From NCBI RefSeq assembly GCF_008153345.1, contig NZ_CP042818.1, positions 1,922,001 through 1,986,000 of the forward strand: a stretch of 64,000 nt of DNA. Reading direction: 5' to 3'. The translations under genes were made by a program, and so were the position numbers. Source of the stretch: Treponema phagedenis. Lineage in GTDB: Bacteria > Spirochaetota > Spirochaetia > Treponematales > Treponemataceae. The notes below the pieces were generated by a model. That model was given only the letters and a program-made list of their open reading frames with translations, was not told where the DNA came from and did not search any database. Below, piece after piece: positions 20,789-30,380 of this stretch. How positions within the stretch are numbered: position 1 is the first letter of the stretch; each line of letters opens with the position of its first letter.

Positions 20789-21715
20789 ATGGAACAAAAT
20801 AAAATCCGTTCAAAAAACAGCCTCAAAAAAATCAGGGAGCATAAGACCTTGCTTTTTATGATTCTTCCCGGGCTGGTTTCGGTTTTTATTTTTTCATATA
20901 TTCCCATGTACGGGATTATTATTGCATTTCAAAATTATAATCCGATGAAAGGTTTTTTCGGAAGCGATTTTGTCGGCTTAAAATACTTTCGGCAATTTAT
21001 TCAAAATCCATATTTGTTTCGGTTACTGCGGAACACCTTGCTTTTAGGAATTTATTCGCTTTTATGGGGCTTTCCCGCTTCAATTATTTTAGCCTTGCTG
21101 CTTGACCAGCTGAAAAATCGCCATTTTAAAAAGCTTGTGCAAACAATTTCGTATATGCCGTATTTTATTTCGGTTATTGTGGTGGTCGGAATTATCAGCA
21201 ATTTTTGTGCTATCGATGACGGTATATTTAATAAATTGAGAATATGGCTCGGGTTGGAACAAATTTCATATTTAACCAATCCCGCCTATTTTCGCACCAT
21301 TTTTATTTCTTCCGGTATCTGGCAGGGAATCGGTTGGGGAAGCATTATTTATTTAGCCGCCCTGTCAAAAATAGATCCGAATTTAATTGAAGCGGCAACC
21401 ATTGACGGTGCCAATCGGCTGCAAAAAGTCAGACATATTACCTGGCCGGCAATTTTGCCCACCACAACCATCATGCTCATTTTAAGCATAAGCGGAATTT
21501 TGCAAACCAATTTTCAAAAAGTGTTGTTATTATACAGCGAGGCAACATACGAAACAGCGGATGTTATCAGTACGTATGTATATCGAGAAGGAATCCTCGG
21601 CGGGCGTTTTGAGTATACTACCGCAATCGGGCTTTTAATGTCCTTTGTCTCATTTATCCTGTTGGTGTTGGCAAATACAATCAGCAAACGTTTAACTGAA
21701 AACAGTTTATGGTAA
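20789..21715 (+). CDS. ABC sugar transporter permease (LplB/YteP type)
   Basis: 308 aa with six predicted membrane segments. AAGGAGAGGG lies upstream of the ATG. The inner-membrane permease EAA loop is IEAATIDGANRLQKVRHITW. The family imports oligosaccharides with a partner permease and a lipoprotein binding protein, both encoded next. The ATPase is not in the window and is presumably shared (MsmX-like). Confidence 0.92.
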   Translation: MEQNKIRSKNSLKKIREHKTLLFMILPGLVSVFIFSYIPMYGIIIAFQNYNPMKGFFGSDFVGLKYFRQFIQNPYLFRLLRNTLLLGIYSLLWGFPASIILALLLDQLKNRHFKKLVQTISYMPYFISVIVVVGIISNFCAIDDGIFNKLRIWLGLEQISYLTNPAYFRTIFISSGIWQGIGWGSIIYLAALSKIDPNLIEAATIDGANRLQKVRHITWPAILPTTTIMLILSISGILQTNFQKVLLLYSEATYETADVISTYVYREGILGGRFEYTTAIGLLMSFVSFILLVLANTISKRLTENSLW

Positions 21716-21728
21716 ACTTGAGGAGGCA

Positions 21729-22630
21729 ATGAAAAAATATTTTACAAAACAACGGCTTACAATCGGAGAATTAGTCTTTGACAGCGTAAACATACTTTTA
21801 ATGTTGATTTTGACCGCGATAATGATTATACCGATCATACACGTAATCTCGGTATCGTTGAGCTCGGCGGATTCAGTATTACACGGAGGTTTGTTTCTTT
21901 TCCCAAAGGTTTTAATTTAAAAGCCTATGCATTTGTTTTTTCCGATAATTTAATCATGCACTCATATTTGAACACTATCATATACACCGCAGGGCATACC
22001 GTTCTGGTTATTTTACTGACGGCAATGACCGCTTATCCGCTTTCGATTAAAACCCTTCCTTTTAAAAACGGGTTTACCATTTTTCTAACCTTCACCATGT
22101 TTTTTAGCGGTGGAACAATTCCCACCTACTTATTGATGCGTCATCTTCATTTAATTAACAACCGATTAGTGATGATTATTCCTTTTGCGGTGAGTACCTA
22201 TAATGTTATTTTATTCAGAACGTTTTTTCTCGGCATTAACAGCGAGCTGCGCGAATCGGCAAAAATAGACGGAGCAGGTGAAATGCGAATCTTGTTTCAA
22301 ATTATTCTCCCCTTGTCAAAAGCGATTATTGCAACAGTCGGTTTATTCACAATGGTCGGAAAATGGAATGACTGGTTTTCCGCCCTGATATATTTAACCG
22401 ACGAAAAAAAATATCCGGTACAAATGATTTTGCGAAAAATACTTTTTAATTCAACCGCACTTAATATGAACGATGCGCGCATGATGGAGATTTTCAGATT
22501 AAACGCCATTAACCCGCTGACCATTCAAATGGCAACCATTGTGGTTATCTCTTTTCCGATTATGTGCATATATCCGTTTTTACAAAAACATTTTACAAAA
22601 GGAGTTTTACTGGGAGGAATAAAAGGATAA
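21729..22630 (+). pseudogene. ABC sugar transporter permease (LplC type), split by a -1 frame change
   Basis: The first frame (21729-21920) gives 63 aa ending LFLFPKVLI; the second frame continues from about 21902 (PKGFNLKAYAFVF, then HSYLNTIIYTAGHTV) to 22630. Together they make a full-length CUT1 permease with EAA loop RESAKIDGAGEMRILFQI and the normal C-terminus. The break lies at TTTCCCA (21899-21905), a canonical X XXY YYZ slippery heptamer in the zero frame, with GGAGG at 21885-21889, 9 nt upstream. So it is either a one-base deletion in a T run (pseudogene or sequencing error) or programmed -1 frameshifting. The rest of the gene shows no decay. Confidence 0.75.
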
Positions 22631-22676
22631 GTTTTGGAAGGTTTCACCATTGAAAAATCAACCCGTGAAAAACCTT

Positions 22677-22833
22677 TAGATTTAATGCGTCTTAAATTGT
22701 AAAAAATTTTATAAAAAAGAGCTCGACACGGCGCAACGGTGGATAATTTACCATAGGGAGGCTGAATCCGCAGTCCGCCTGTTGATGCTCCGGCTGCATG
22801 TATGGAAGTTAATTACAGGACACGATAATAGAA
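22677..22833. repeat. short hairpin-family MITE copy between permease and binding protein
   Basis: Core AAAAAAGAGCTCGACACGG, GCAACGGTGGATAATTTACC and a right end AAGTTAATTACAGGACACGA. No inserted hairpin cassettes. It separates the second permease from the binding-protein gene inside what should be one operon. Confidence 0.7.
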
Positions 22834-22868
22834 CTGTAAAACTGATTTTAACCTTAAGGAGGGTTATT

Positions 22869-24461
22869 ATGAAACTATGGAAATTCTTATCGGTATTGGT
22901 AGTAGCAGCACTGCTTATCGGCTGCTCGGATGAAAAAGCAAAAACGGATTCCGACACAGGCAAACTCAGCTTTTCCGTTACAACCGTTGACTTCGGACAA
23001 AGACCGACCGGCACGCTCATTCAAAATGAGTGGCTCAAACTTATGTCCGAAAAAATGGGAAAAGAATTGGACATTAAATTTGAGTTTGTCGCAATGGGCG
23101 ACTACGGTGAAAAACTCAAAATTATGAATGCCGGAGGAGACATTGCCGACGTACTCAGTATTTTTGCGATGAGTAAAACCGATGTCGACAAGTACGGAAA
23201 ACAAGGGCTCTATGTGGATTTATCAAAGCATTTAGATAAGATGCCGCATTATAAAGCAGCGCTTGAAAAAGATCCCAACAGTAAATATTTATACGCACCG
23301 AATGGAGCGTTGTATGGAGCCTTTAACTTGGCATTGGTGTCAAAGTCTTCGGTACATTCAAAATCATATTCAGTGATGGCGATAAAATCCAAGGTTTTTA
23401 AAGATAATAACATTAAGGTTCCCGAAACACTTGATGAAGTATACGCAGGTGCAAAAAAACTCAAAGAACTGAATGTTTCCCGTTATCCGATTATCTTACA
23501 TGAAGAGTGGCAGAATCCCGAAAGCACTGTCTTTAACGCATACCATACCGCAAGCGACCGATTCTATGACGGCAAGAAATTTGCCTACGGCCCCGTAAGC
23601 GATGATTATAAGCGTGCCTTGCAATACATGAACAAAATATACAAAGAAGGGCTGATCTCTCCCGATTATTTTAATCAAAAATCTTCGGACGGCAGCGCCG
23701 CCCTTTCAAAGGGAACTGCATGCATTATTCTTTCCTGCTGGGAAGGATATCCCGCACGGTGGAAAACGGAATTCCCTGATGATGAATGGGTTGCCATTCC
23801 CCTGCCAAGCTCGGAAGCGTATCCGGATAATCCTTGGCAGTTTGAGCGGGAATTCCCTTCCGACTATAACCTTGATGCCGGTTATTCGATAGTTGTATCT
23901 TCAAAAGCTAAAAATCTTGATGAGATTTTAAAGTTTATCGATTTTCAATATGATGATGCTATTATTTCACTTTTAAACTGGGGCATTGAAGGTACAACAT
24001 TTACCGTAGCGGAAAACGGCGAGAAAATTTTAATAGGCGAAAATACAAGTGAGACCAATCGAAAAATGATTTCTTACGGAATGCCCTTATCCAGTGCCTG
24101 CCGCTCGGGTATTTTTCCTCAGCCGCAGGACATGGTGGTTTGGCGCGTTGCGGCGGAACCGAAAATTCCTTTATACTATAAAGGGGAATATTTTTTTGAA
24201 AAGCTGGTTCCTTTTTGCAGCGCACGCATAACTCCTCAAAACACTTCTCCCAATGATAATGTACCAAAAATCAAACTCTCCGAAGATGAGCTTGAAGAAT
24301 ACGCAACCATTATGACACCTGTTTCCACCTTTGCGCGTGAACAAAAAGCTCTTTTTATAAAAGGAGACCAACCCTTCTCTCAATGGGATAATTATCTGAA
24401 AAAACTGAACAGTATGGGAGATATTGAAAAGGCGATGAATTTATACAATTCAAAATTATAA
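22869..24461 (+). CDS. carbohydrate ABC transporter solute-binding lipoprotein
   Basis: 530 aa from ATG 22869 with AAGGAGGG 7 nt upstream; the longer frame to 22782 runs into the MITE and is rejected. Lipobox: MKLWKFLSVLVVAALLIGC. Family 1 extracellular binding protein of the large LplA type (YAGAKKLKEL, SVMAIKSKVFKDNNI, MNKIYKEGLISPDYF). It captures an oligosaccharide outside the inner membrane and passes it to the two permeases. The substrate is not readable, but the GH95 gene downstream suggests fucosylated glycans. Confidence 0.92.
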   Translation: MKLWKFLSVLVVAALLIGCSDEKAKTDSDTGKLSFSVTTVDFGQRPTGTLIQNEWLKLMSEKMGKELDIKFEFVAMGDYGEKLKIMNAGGDIADVLSIFAMSKTDVDKYGKQGLYVDLSKHLDKMPHYKAALEKDPNSKYLYAPNGALYGAFNLALVSKSSVHSKSYSVMAIKSKVFKDNNIKVPETLDEVYAGAKKLKELNVSRYPIILHEEWQNPESTVFNAYHTASDRFYDGKKFAYGPVSDDYKRALQYMNKIYKEGLISPDYFNQKSSDGSAALSKGTACIILSCWEGYPARWKTEFPDDEWVAIPLPSSEAYPDNPWQFEREFPSDYNLDAGYSIVVSSKAKNLDEILKFIDFQYDDAIISLLNWGIEGTTFTVAENGEKILIGENTSETNRKMISYGMPLSSACRSGIFPQPQDMVVWRVAAEPKIPLYYKGEYFFEKLVPFCSARITPQNTSPNDNVPKIKLSEDELEEYATIMTPVSTFAREQKALFIKGDQPFSQWDNYLKKLNSMGDIEKAMNLYNSKL

Positions 24462-24470
24462 CCAATGCAA

Positions 24471-24531
24471 AGCCCGCTTTTAGCAATTCTGTTTTTAAAT
24501 TAAGCAGTAGGGATCGCAAAAGCGGGTTTTA
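24471..24531 (+). terminator. terminator after the binding-protein gene
   Basis: Stem CCCGCTTTT (24473-24481) / AAAAGCGGG (24518-24526), followed by TTTTATATTAT. The loop is 36 nt. Confidence 0.65.
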
Positions 24532-24558
24532 TATTATAATGATATAAAAAGAGCGTGC

Positions 24559-26766
24559 ATGATGCAAACTAAAAAAGCGAAGTGTATTATACGTGTATTA
24601 TTTCTGCTTTGTTTGACAAGAACACATCTTTTTGCAAAAGAGAAAAATCAGAGTTTAGGTATTCGGGATATGAAACTATACTATACAAAAGCGGCGGAAC
24701 AAACCGCAGAAGGCTGGGAACAGAAAAGCCTGCCGATCGGGAATGGATTTATCGGCGCATCTATTTTCGGCGGAATAAGGCGGGAATACCTGCACCTTAA
24801 CGAAAAAACCTTATGGACAGGAGGCCCGTGCAAAAAACGTCCGAATTATTCAGGCGGGAATAAAACAGGCGTTGACGAAAACGGCTACACTCCTGCGGAT
24901 TACTTTGCTAAAATCCGCACATTGTTTTCAGAAGGAAAAGATGCAGAAGCCGCCGCCCTCTGCGATAAACTTGTCGGGGAAAAGGCAAGCGAAGGATACG
25001 GTGCGTATCAAAGCTTCGGTAAGTTCTTTATCGATTTTTATTATTCCGCGCATACAGCCCTTTCTGAACCTCCGGCGGAAATTAAAGCATATCGGCGGGA
25101 GCTTGACCTTAATCAGGCACTTGTAGAAGTGCGGTATCAATACAATACCACAGAATACCGGCGAATGTATTTTGCAAACTATCCGTCCAATGTGTTGGCG
25201 GGAAAAATTACCGCAAGCAATCCGGTGCTGCATTGCTCCGTTCATTTTGAATCCGACCAAGGCGGCAGCATTTCATATACGCAAAACGGTTTTACACTTT
25301 CGGGGAAGGTGGAAGACAATGATTTGGAATTTTTATTACGCTGCCGCATTCGCACCGACGGAATTACCACCTGTTCAGACAAGGGTATATCGATTACGCA
25401 AGCCTCATTTCTTGAATTTTTTCTTTGCAGCGCAACCGATTATTCCGACTCGTATCCGAAATACAGAACGGGTTTTCCGCCGCATATTGATGAAGCAAAT
25501 CTCAATAAAAGTTTTGATGCCTTGCTTGCCGAACATATCAAAGATTATTGCCCGCTGTTCGACCGCTGCCGCTTGAACATCGGGCAAGATTCCGAACCCG
25601 ATATGCCGACCGATGTTTTACTCAGCGAATATAAAAACGGAAAATTTTCTCGGAAGCTTGAAGACCTGCTCTTCCAATACGGGCGGTATTTGCTGCTTTC
25701 CTCAAGCAGAGAAAAAAATATTCTGCCCGCCAATTTACAGGGAATGTGGAATAACTCAAATTCACCGCCGTGGGCATCCGATTATCATTTAAATATCAAT
25801 CTGCAAATGAATTATTGGCTTGCCTGCGTTACAGGACTTCCCGAATGCTGCATTCCGCTTGTCAAATATGTGGCAGCCTTGGAAAAACCCGCCGAGCGCA
25901 CCGCAAAAGCATACACGGGGCTTGACGGCGGCTTGATGATTCACACGCAAAACACGCCCTTCGGTTGGACTTGTCCGGGCTGGTCATTTGACTGGGGCTG
26001 GTCGCCTGCGGCATTCCCGTGGATTTTGCAAAACCTCTGGCAGTATTATTGCGCAAGCGGCGATTTCACACGGCTTAAAGAAATTATTTATCCGCTTTTT
26101 AAAAAAGAGATGCAATTTTACACTGCCGTCTTAGTTTTTGATAAAAAGCAAAACAGACTTGTTTCATCGCCAACCTATTCGCCCGAACACGGGCCGCGCA
26201 CAAACGGAAACACCTACGAGCAAAGTCTTATTTGGGAGCTATTTAAGCAAGGCATTGAGGCTGCAAAGCTTTGCGGAGAAAAAAAGGCGCTTATTGCACA
26301 GTGGAAAAAAGTGCAAGAGAATCTTAAACCAATTGTTATCGGAAAAAGCGGACAAATCCTTGAATGGTACACGGAAGAAGAGCTCGGCTCCATCGGGGAA
26401 AAGCACCATCGGCATATTTCTCATTTACTCGGCGTGTATCCCGGAACGCTCATTACAAAAGAAGATACGGACTTGGCTGCCGCCGCAAAGCGTTCGCTTG
26501 AAGCCCGCGGCGACAAAAGCACCGGTTGGGCAATGGCGCAGCGCATACTCACATGGGCGCGCTTGGGCGAAGGCAAACGGGCATACGCAATTTTACAAAC
26601 AATGATTCAAACCTGCATTTACGATAATCTGTTAGCCACTCACCCGCCCTTTCAAATCGACGGTAACTTCGGCCTAACCGCCGCCATTGCAGAACTGTTT
26701 TTGCACTGTGCCGACTCCCTCCCCGATGAATGGCAGGGGGCAACCTTGCATACCGCAAAACAATAA
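24559..26766 (+). CDS. glycoside hydrolase family 95 (alpha-L-fucosidase type)
   Basis: 735 aa. A hydrophobic N-terminus (CIIRVLFLLCLTRTHLFA) is a likely signal peptide. The N-terminal GH95 beta domain contains SLPIGNGFIGASIFGG and LNEKTLWTGGP. The (alpha/alpha)6 barrel holds NLQGMWNNSNSPPWASDYH, HLNINLQMNYW (the paired Asn of the family), SPTYSPEHGP (the general-acid Glu region) and QIDGNFGLTAAIAE. GH95 enzymes release fucose or L-galactose with inversion from host glycans. It follows the ABC transporter genes after a terminator. Confidence 0.93.
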   Translation: MMQTKKAKCIIRVLFLLCLTRTHLFAKEKNQSLGIRDMKLYYTKAAEQTAEGWEQKSLPIGNGFIGASIFGGIRREYLHLNEKTLWTGGPCKKRPNYSGGNKTGVDENGYTPADYFAKIRTLFSEGKDAEAAALCDKLVGEKASEGYGAYQSFGKFFIDFYYSAHTALSEPPAEIKAYRRELDLNQALVEVRYQYNTTEYRRMYFANYPSNVLAGKITASNPVLHCSVHFESDQGGSISYTQNGFTLSGKVEDNDLEFLLRCRIRTDGITTCSDKGISITQASFLEFFLCSATDYSDSYPKYRTGFPPHIDEANLNKSFDALLAEHIKDYCPLFDRCRLNIGQDSEPDMPTDVLLSEYKNGKFSRKLEDLLFQYGRYLLLSSSREKNILPANLQGMWNNSNSPPWASDYHLNINLQMNYWLACVTGLPECCIPLVKYVAALEKPAERTAKAYTGLDGGLMIHTQNTPFGWTCPGWSFDWGWSPAAFPWILQNLWQYYCASGDFTRLKEIIYPLFKKEMQFYTAVLVFDKKQNRLVSSPTYSPEHGPRTNGNTYEQSLIWELFKQGIEAAKLCGEKKALIAQWKKVQENLKPIVIGKSGQILEWYTEEELGSIGEKHHRHISHLLGVYPGTLITKEDTDLAAAAKRSLEARGDKSTGWAMAQRILTWARLGEGKRAYAILQTMIQTCIYDNLLATHPPFQIDGNFGLTAAIAELFLHCADSLPDEWQGATLHTAKQ

Positions 26767-26923
26767 TGCTCAATTCGGAAGTATGATCCGCTTAGGCTTA
26801 TTAACCATCGCTCTGCGCAATTCCGATTATACGGAACCTCATAACAGGAGCTTTTAAAGATTCCGATTACGCCCGGGATAAAAAGATTTATGCCTGACAT
26901 AATTTGATTTTCGCCTTATGTAA

Positions 26924-27118
26924 TTGGACAACCCCGAAACGCAAAAAGAGAAAGTTTCCGATGAAGAAAAAACACCTAATTTCTACGATCGCCTCCGTTT
27001 ACGCAAATCCGACGACAATGCCGCCTGGTTTAACAAAGCAACTGTTTGTTTTTGTAGTTTCCGATACAAACCGTGTTTCGTCGCCTTGGGAAGAGCGCAA
27101 CAGAACAGTAAGTGCTAG
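26924..27118 (+). pseudogene. possible 5' gene fragment cut by IS630
   Basis: A TTG-initiated frame of 64 aa begins MDNPETQKEKVSDEEK, then NFYDRLRLRKSDDNAAW, and loses coding character before the IS630 end at 27115. The hydrophilic start looks protein-like, but I recognise no family. The 350-nt gap after GH95 holds nothing else. Confidence 0.25.
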
Positions 27119-28311
27119 TACAGCGTTTTGTAATTAAGTTCATATTTGAGAGCGTCGGTTATAACTGCTTCAGAAACATCGAGATCATCAAGATTGTATT
27201 TCCAATGGAATACGACCGGCTCTTCATTAATCTCGTCAAAGTATTTATACAGTCGATTAACTAACTCTGTTTTTGATTTTACTCTCATGCCCCGCAACAG
27301 TTGTCTTGTTAGTTTGCTGAAAAATCCTTCAATCATATTTAACCACGAACCATGCTTTGGCGTAAACACAAACTCAAATCTACCCGGTACCGTTGAAAGA
27401 TATCGAATGGTTTCTTTGGAGGTATGTACTTTTAAGTTATCCAAAATGATTCTAATTTTATCTTCTTGCGGGTATCGTTCATCAAGTATTTTAAGAAATT
27501 GCACATAATCTTTACTGGTGTGACTGTCGCTTACAAGAGGAATGGCATCCCCCGTCTGTAAATCAATGCCTGCTAAAAGTGAGAGCGTGCCAAGCCGTTT
27601 GTATTCATAATCACGGCGAATGCATTGATGGGTTTCATCAGCAGGTAAATCATCGCTTGTCGTCGCGATAGCTTGTATGCCGGGCTTCTCATCATACGAA
27701 ACAACATGGATATTCTTCCCTTCTTCTGTCTGTAATGGCTTATTTTCCTCAAAATAAAGTTCAAGTTGCTTATAAACGAGTAAAACATTGTGCATTTTTC
27801 TATCACAGTCAGGGTCTCTGTTTTCACAGTAATATTCTATTTTGTAAGGTTTAATGTCTGCTTCAGTTAGTATTTTAAATACCGTTGTTTTATGGATAGT
27901 AGCGAGCCGTAGGTATCCTGCACTTTCAGCGGTGGTGTTAATATGCTTTGTTAACAGTGCGTAAGTCCATGTTTCTGCAGCATACCCAAAAGTAGTCGGT
28001 TTTTGACAAGCGAGATTTATAATCCACGATTTCTCTTCATCGGTAATTTCCGGATTGTTTCCGCGTCCGGGTGCATCGGTGAGAGCATGCTCTACGCCGC
28101 CCTGCTTATATTTCTTAAGGCAGAGCGCAACGCTTCTATACGTATAGCCTACCTTGTCGGCTGTTTCCTTAATGGACAGCCCCTTGCTTTTAAGCAAAAG
28201 TATTCGTGCACGCGTGAGCGTTTGTGCTTGGATTGTTCGTAAACGAACAAGTGATTCAAGGTACGTGAGCTCTTCAGGATTTAGTTCAAGTTTACTCGGC
28301 GGTTTTGGCAT
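27115..28311 (-). CDS. IS630-family transposase
   Basis: 398 aa from ATG 28311; a longer frame to 28353 is less likely. An N-terminal helix-turn-helix (LSIKETADKVGYTYRSVALCL) is followed by the DDE catalytic domain: VVSYDEKPG (first Asp), IRIILDNLKVH (second Asp) and HGSWLNMIEGFFSKLTR (Glu). IS630 enzymes insert at TA. No frameshift or stop is seen, so it may be active and could serve the MITEs that carry the same ends. Confidence 0.93.
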   Translation of the reverse strand: MPKPPSKLELNPEELTYLESLVRLRTIQAQTLTRARILLLKSKGLSIKETADKVGYTYRSVALCLKKYKQGGVEHALTDAPGRGNNPEITDEEKSWIINLACQKPTTFGYAAETWTYALLTKHINTTAESAGYLRLATIHKTTVFKILTEADIKPYKIEYYCENRDPDCDRKMHNVLLVYKQLELYFEENKPLQTEEGKNIHVVSYDEKPGIQAIATTSDDLPADETHQCIRRDYEYKRLGTLSLLAGIDLQTGDAIPLVSDSHTSKDYVQFLKILDERYPQEDKIRIILDNLKVHTSKETIRYLSTVPGRFEFVFTPKHGSWLNMIEGFFSKLTRQLLRGMRVKSKTELVNRLYKYFDEINEEPVVFHWKYNLDDLDVSEAVITDALKYELNYKTLY

Positions 28312-28400
28312 GCAATACTCCTTAGTGATAAAAATCTGTTGAGATAGTATCACAAACCAAAGAAAAATACAATATACTTTTCAGGAAAACGTTATACTAG
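27115..28400 (-). mobile_element. IS630-family insertion sequence
   Basis: Ends CTAGTACAGCGTTTTGTAAT (27115) and, inverted, CTAGTATAACGTTTTCC (28400). The inverted repeats share CTAGTAYARCGTTTT with the hairpin MITEs. The outermost CTAG on the right is shared with the MITE at 28397, so one element was inserted at the TA of the other's terminus. The transposase stop codon TAG is built from the CTAG terminus. Confidence 0.88.
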
Positions 28401-28591
28401 TATAACGTTTTTTTAATAAGTCGATTAAATTTTTTTAATACATCTTATCAAAAACGTAAAAAGTTTTATAAAAAAGAGCTCACACGGCGCAACGGTGAGC
28501 AATTTACCATAGTAATGCTTAAATCCGCAGCCTCTTATTGTTGATACTCCGATTTGTATAACAGGAAGTTAATTACAAAACGCTATACTAG
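28397..28591. mobile_element. minimal MITE, exactly 195 bp
   Basis: Runs from CTAG 28397-28400 to CTAG 28588-28591. Inverted ends CTAGTATAACGTTTTTTTAA and CTAGTATAGCGTTTTGTAAT. No hairpin cassettes inside; the core GCAACGGTGAGCAATTTACC is present. Same length as the copy at 38208-38402. Confidence 0.88.
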
Positions 28592-28986
28592 TACAGCGTT
28601 TTGTGCTTAAGTTGCTGTTAGTAATCGGAGTGTTGGTAATAATAGCTTGCAGATTCAGCATTGCTATGATAAATTCCAAACGATGTTTTAAAGCATCAAC
28701 ACAAAATTATAAAATTGAAGCTTTAAAACTCGTTGGCGAAGTTACAGTAAATTTTCAAAACTTCGCCCTATGGTAAACTACCCACCGTTGCGCCGTGTCG
28801 GACTCAGAACCGCCACGGACGGCGGTGGTTCCACGCAGAAACGATGTTTTAAAAGCACAAACTTTTTCCAAGTGCTTTTAAAACTCGCAGGTTTGGTTTT
28901 GACAAGGACGTCAAAACCAAACCGTTGCGCCGTGTCGGGCTCTTTTTTATAATCGTATCAGATGAATTAAAAAACGTTATAATAGT
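28588..28986. mobile_element. composite MITE with several hairpin cassettes
   Basis: Shares its left CTAG with the 195-bp MITE. Contains GTTTTAAAGC, GGCGAAGTT, ACCGCC (ACGGAC loop, 28809-28826), TTTTAAAAGCAC and GGTTTGGTTTTGAC (AAGGAC loop) hairpins, then GTGTCGGGCTCTTTTTTAT and the right end AAAAAACGTTATAATAG. Together with its neighbours it fills the 675-nt gap before the ATPase. Confidence 0.82.
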
Positions 28987-30327
28987 CTATATAAATTGTG
29001 CAAGATAAAACGGTAAATACAAAACGTCTTGCGATTTAGCTAAATCTTTTGTGTAAAGCAAATACTTTTTTCCGATTCGTGCGGAGTATTTTTCCGAAAA
29101 CTTATCCAGCGAAGTATGCGCTTTGTACCCCGATGATTTTACTTCTATTGGGCAAATTTTATTGCCCCGTGCTAAAACAAAATCTATTTCGTAATTTTTT
29201 GTTGAGTTCTCGTTTGGAAAAGTATGGTAATAAAGAGATTCGCCCTTAGCCGCCAGGGTTTGCGCCGCAATGTTTTCATACAGGATGCCGAGATTTGCCG
29301 GCAATCTATCACTGAGCAATTTTTTATAAATCGAGTTTTCGGTGAATGGCCTATCCTCAAACATAAGAGTAACCATCAGCCCTGTATCGGATAAATACAA
29401 TTTAAATTTTCGCGTATCCATGTTTGCAGCCAAGCCGGCTCCCGGGTCATTGGCATGATAAGCCGGCAAGACGGTGTTAGAAGCAATTAGTTCCGCGAGC
29501 TCCTCCGATATGGTAGAAGCTCTTTCGTACGGCAGCACACTTCCAACTTGGTAGCGAGTTGCCTTTCTGCTGAGCTCCGCCGGTATCGCCTTGTACAAAG
29601 CGGATATTTTTCCTGTGCTGTCTATTTTGTAAAAATCATCAAAATATAATCGGATGATGTCTCTTTTTATCTCATCGACACGGGCAAGGTTATTTTCTTC
29701 AATATAAGTGTTCACCGCCTGCGGCATTCCGCCTACCAACATGTACAAGCGGAATTTTCGCATGAGTTCGCGATTGAGCGCATCGCCTACCGAAGTGTTT
29801 TTTTTAAATATACCATGCAGTAGTTCGGTTGTAACAGTGTCGCCTGTAGCCCAAAGGAATTCCTCAAAATCCATCGGATACATATTGATATGCCGTTCTT
29901 CACTCGGGATGAGAATGTTTTCAACATTTTTTCTGATTGAAATAAGCGAGCCTGTTTCGATATAGTCATAGCGATGATCCGCAACCAACAGTTTGATTGC
30001 CTGCCGCGCCTTTGGACAAAATTGAACCTCATCAAAGACAATTAAAGACTTTCGCTCTTGTAAGTTTACGCCATACTGCAATTGTAATTGAAGAAAAAGA
30101 TAGTTGAGGTCGGAAACATCTTCGAATAAAAGGTGAATATTTTTCGGGGCAAAAGCGAAGTCTATTATCAAATAGCTTTCGTATTCGTTTTTTGCAAACT
30201 CTGTTACTACTGTAGATTTTCCGACTCTCCGCGCTCCTTCGATTAAAAGTGCGGTTTTTCCTTTTGAGTTATTTTTCCATTCCAACAATTGTTGATATGT
30301 TTTTCGCTTAAACACATTGTTTTTCAT
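28987..30327 (-). CDS. AAA ATPase with DUF4143-type C-terminus
   Basis: 446 aa. Walker A GARRVGKSTVV (about residue 33) and Walker B LIVFDEVQFC start an AAA_14-type ATPase domain. The C-terminal half matches DUF4143 layout and ends in YEIDFVLARGN with PIEVKSSGYK, a D...ExK pattern like PD-(D/E)XK nucleases. These proteins are common in gut and oral bacteria and have no settled function. The upstream region (30381-30527) carries five 33-nt-spaced direct repeats that may regulate it or belong to its job. No obvious Shine-Dalgarno precedes the ATG. Confidence 0.85.
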   Translation of the reverse strand: MKNNVFKRKTYQQLLEWKNNSKGKTALLIEGARRVGKSTVVTEFAKNEYESYLIIDFAFAPKNIHLLFEDVSDLNYLFLQLQLQYGVNLQERKSLIVFDEVQFCPKARQAIKLLVADHRYDYIETGSLISIRKNVENILIPSEERHINMYPMDFEEFLWATGDTVTTELLHGIFKKNTSVGDALNRELMRKFRLYMLVGGMPQAVNTYIEENNLARVDEIKRDIIRLYFDDFYKIDSTGKISALYKAIPAELSRKATRYQVGSVLPYERASTISEELAELIASNTVLPAYHANDPGAGLAANMDTRKFKLYLSDTGLMVTLMFEDRPFTENSIYKKLLSDRLPANLGILYENIAAQTLAAKGESLYYHTFPNENSTKNYEIDFVLARGNKICPIEVKSSGYKAHTSLDKFSEKYSARIGKKYLLYTKDLAKSQDVLYLPFYLAQFI

Positions 30328-30380
30328 AAATTTGCCTTTTTTAGGTGCCGAGTTTTTAAATTCTGCTTGTTTTTATTGGA

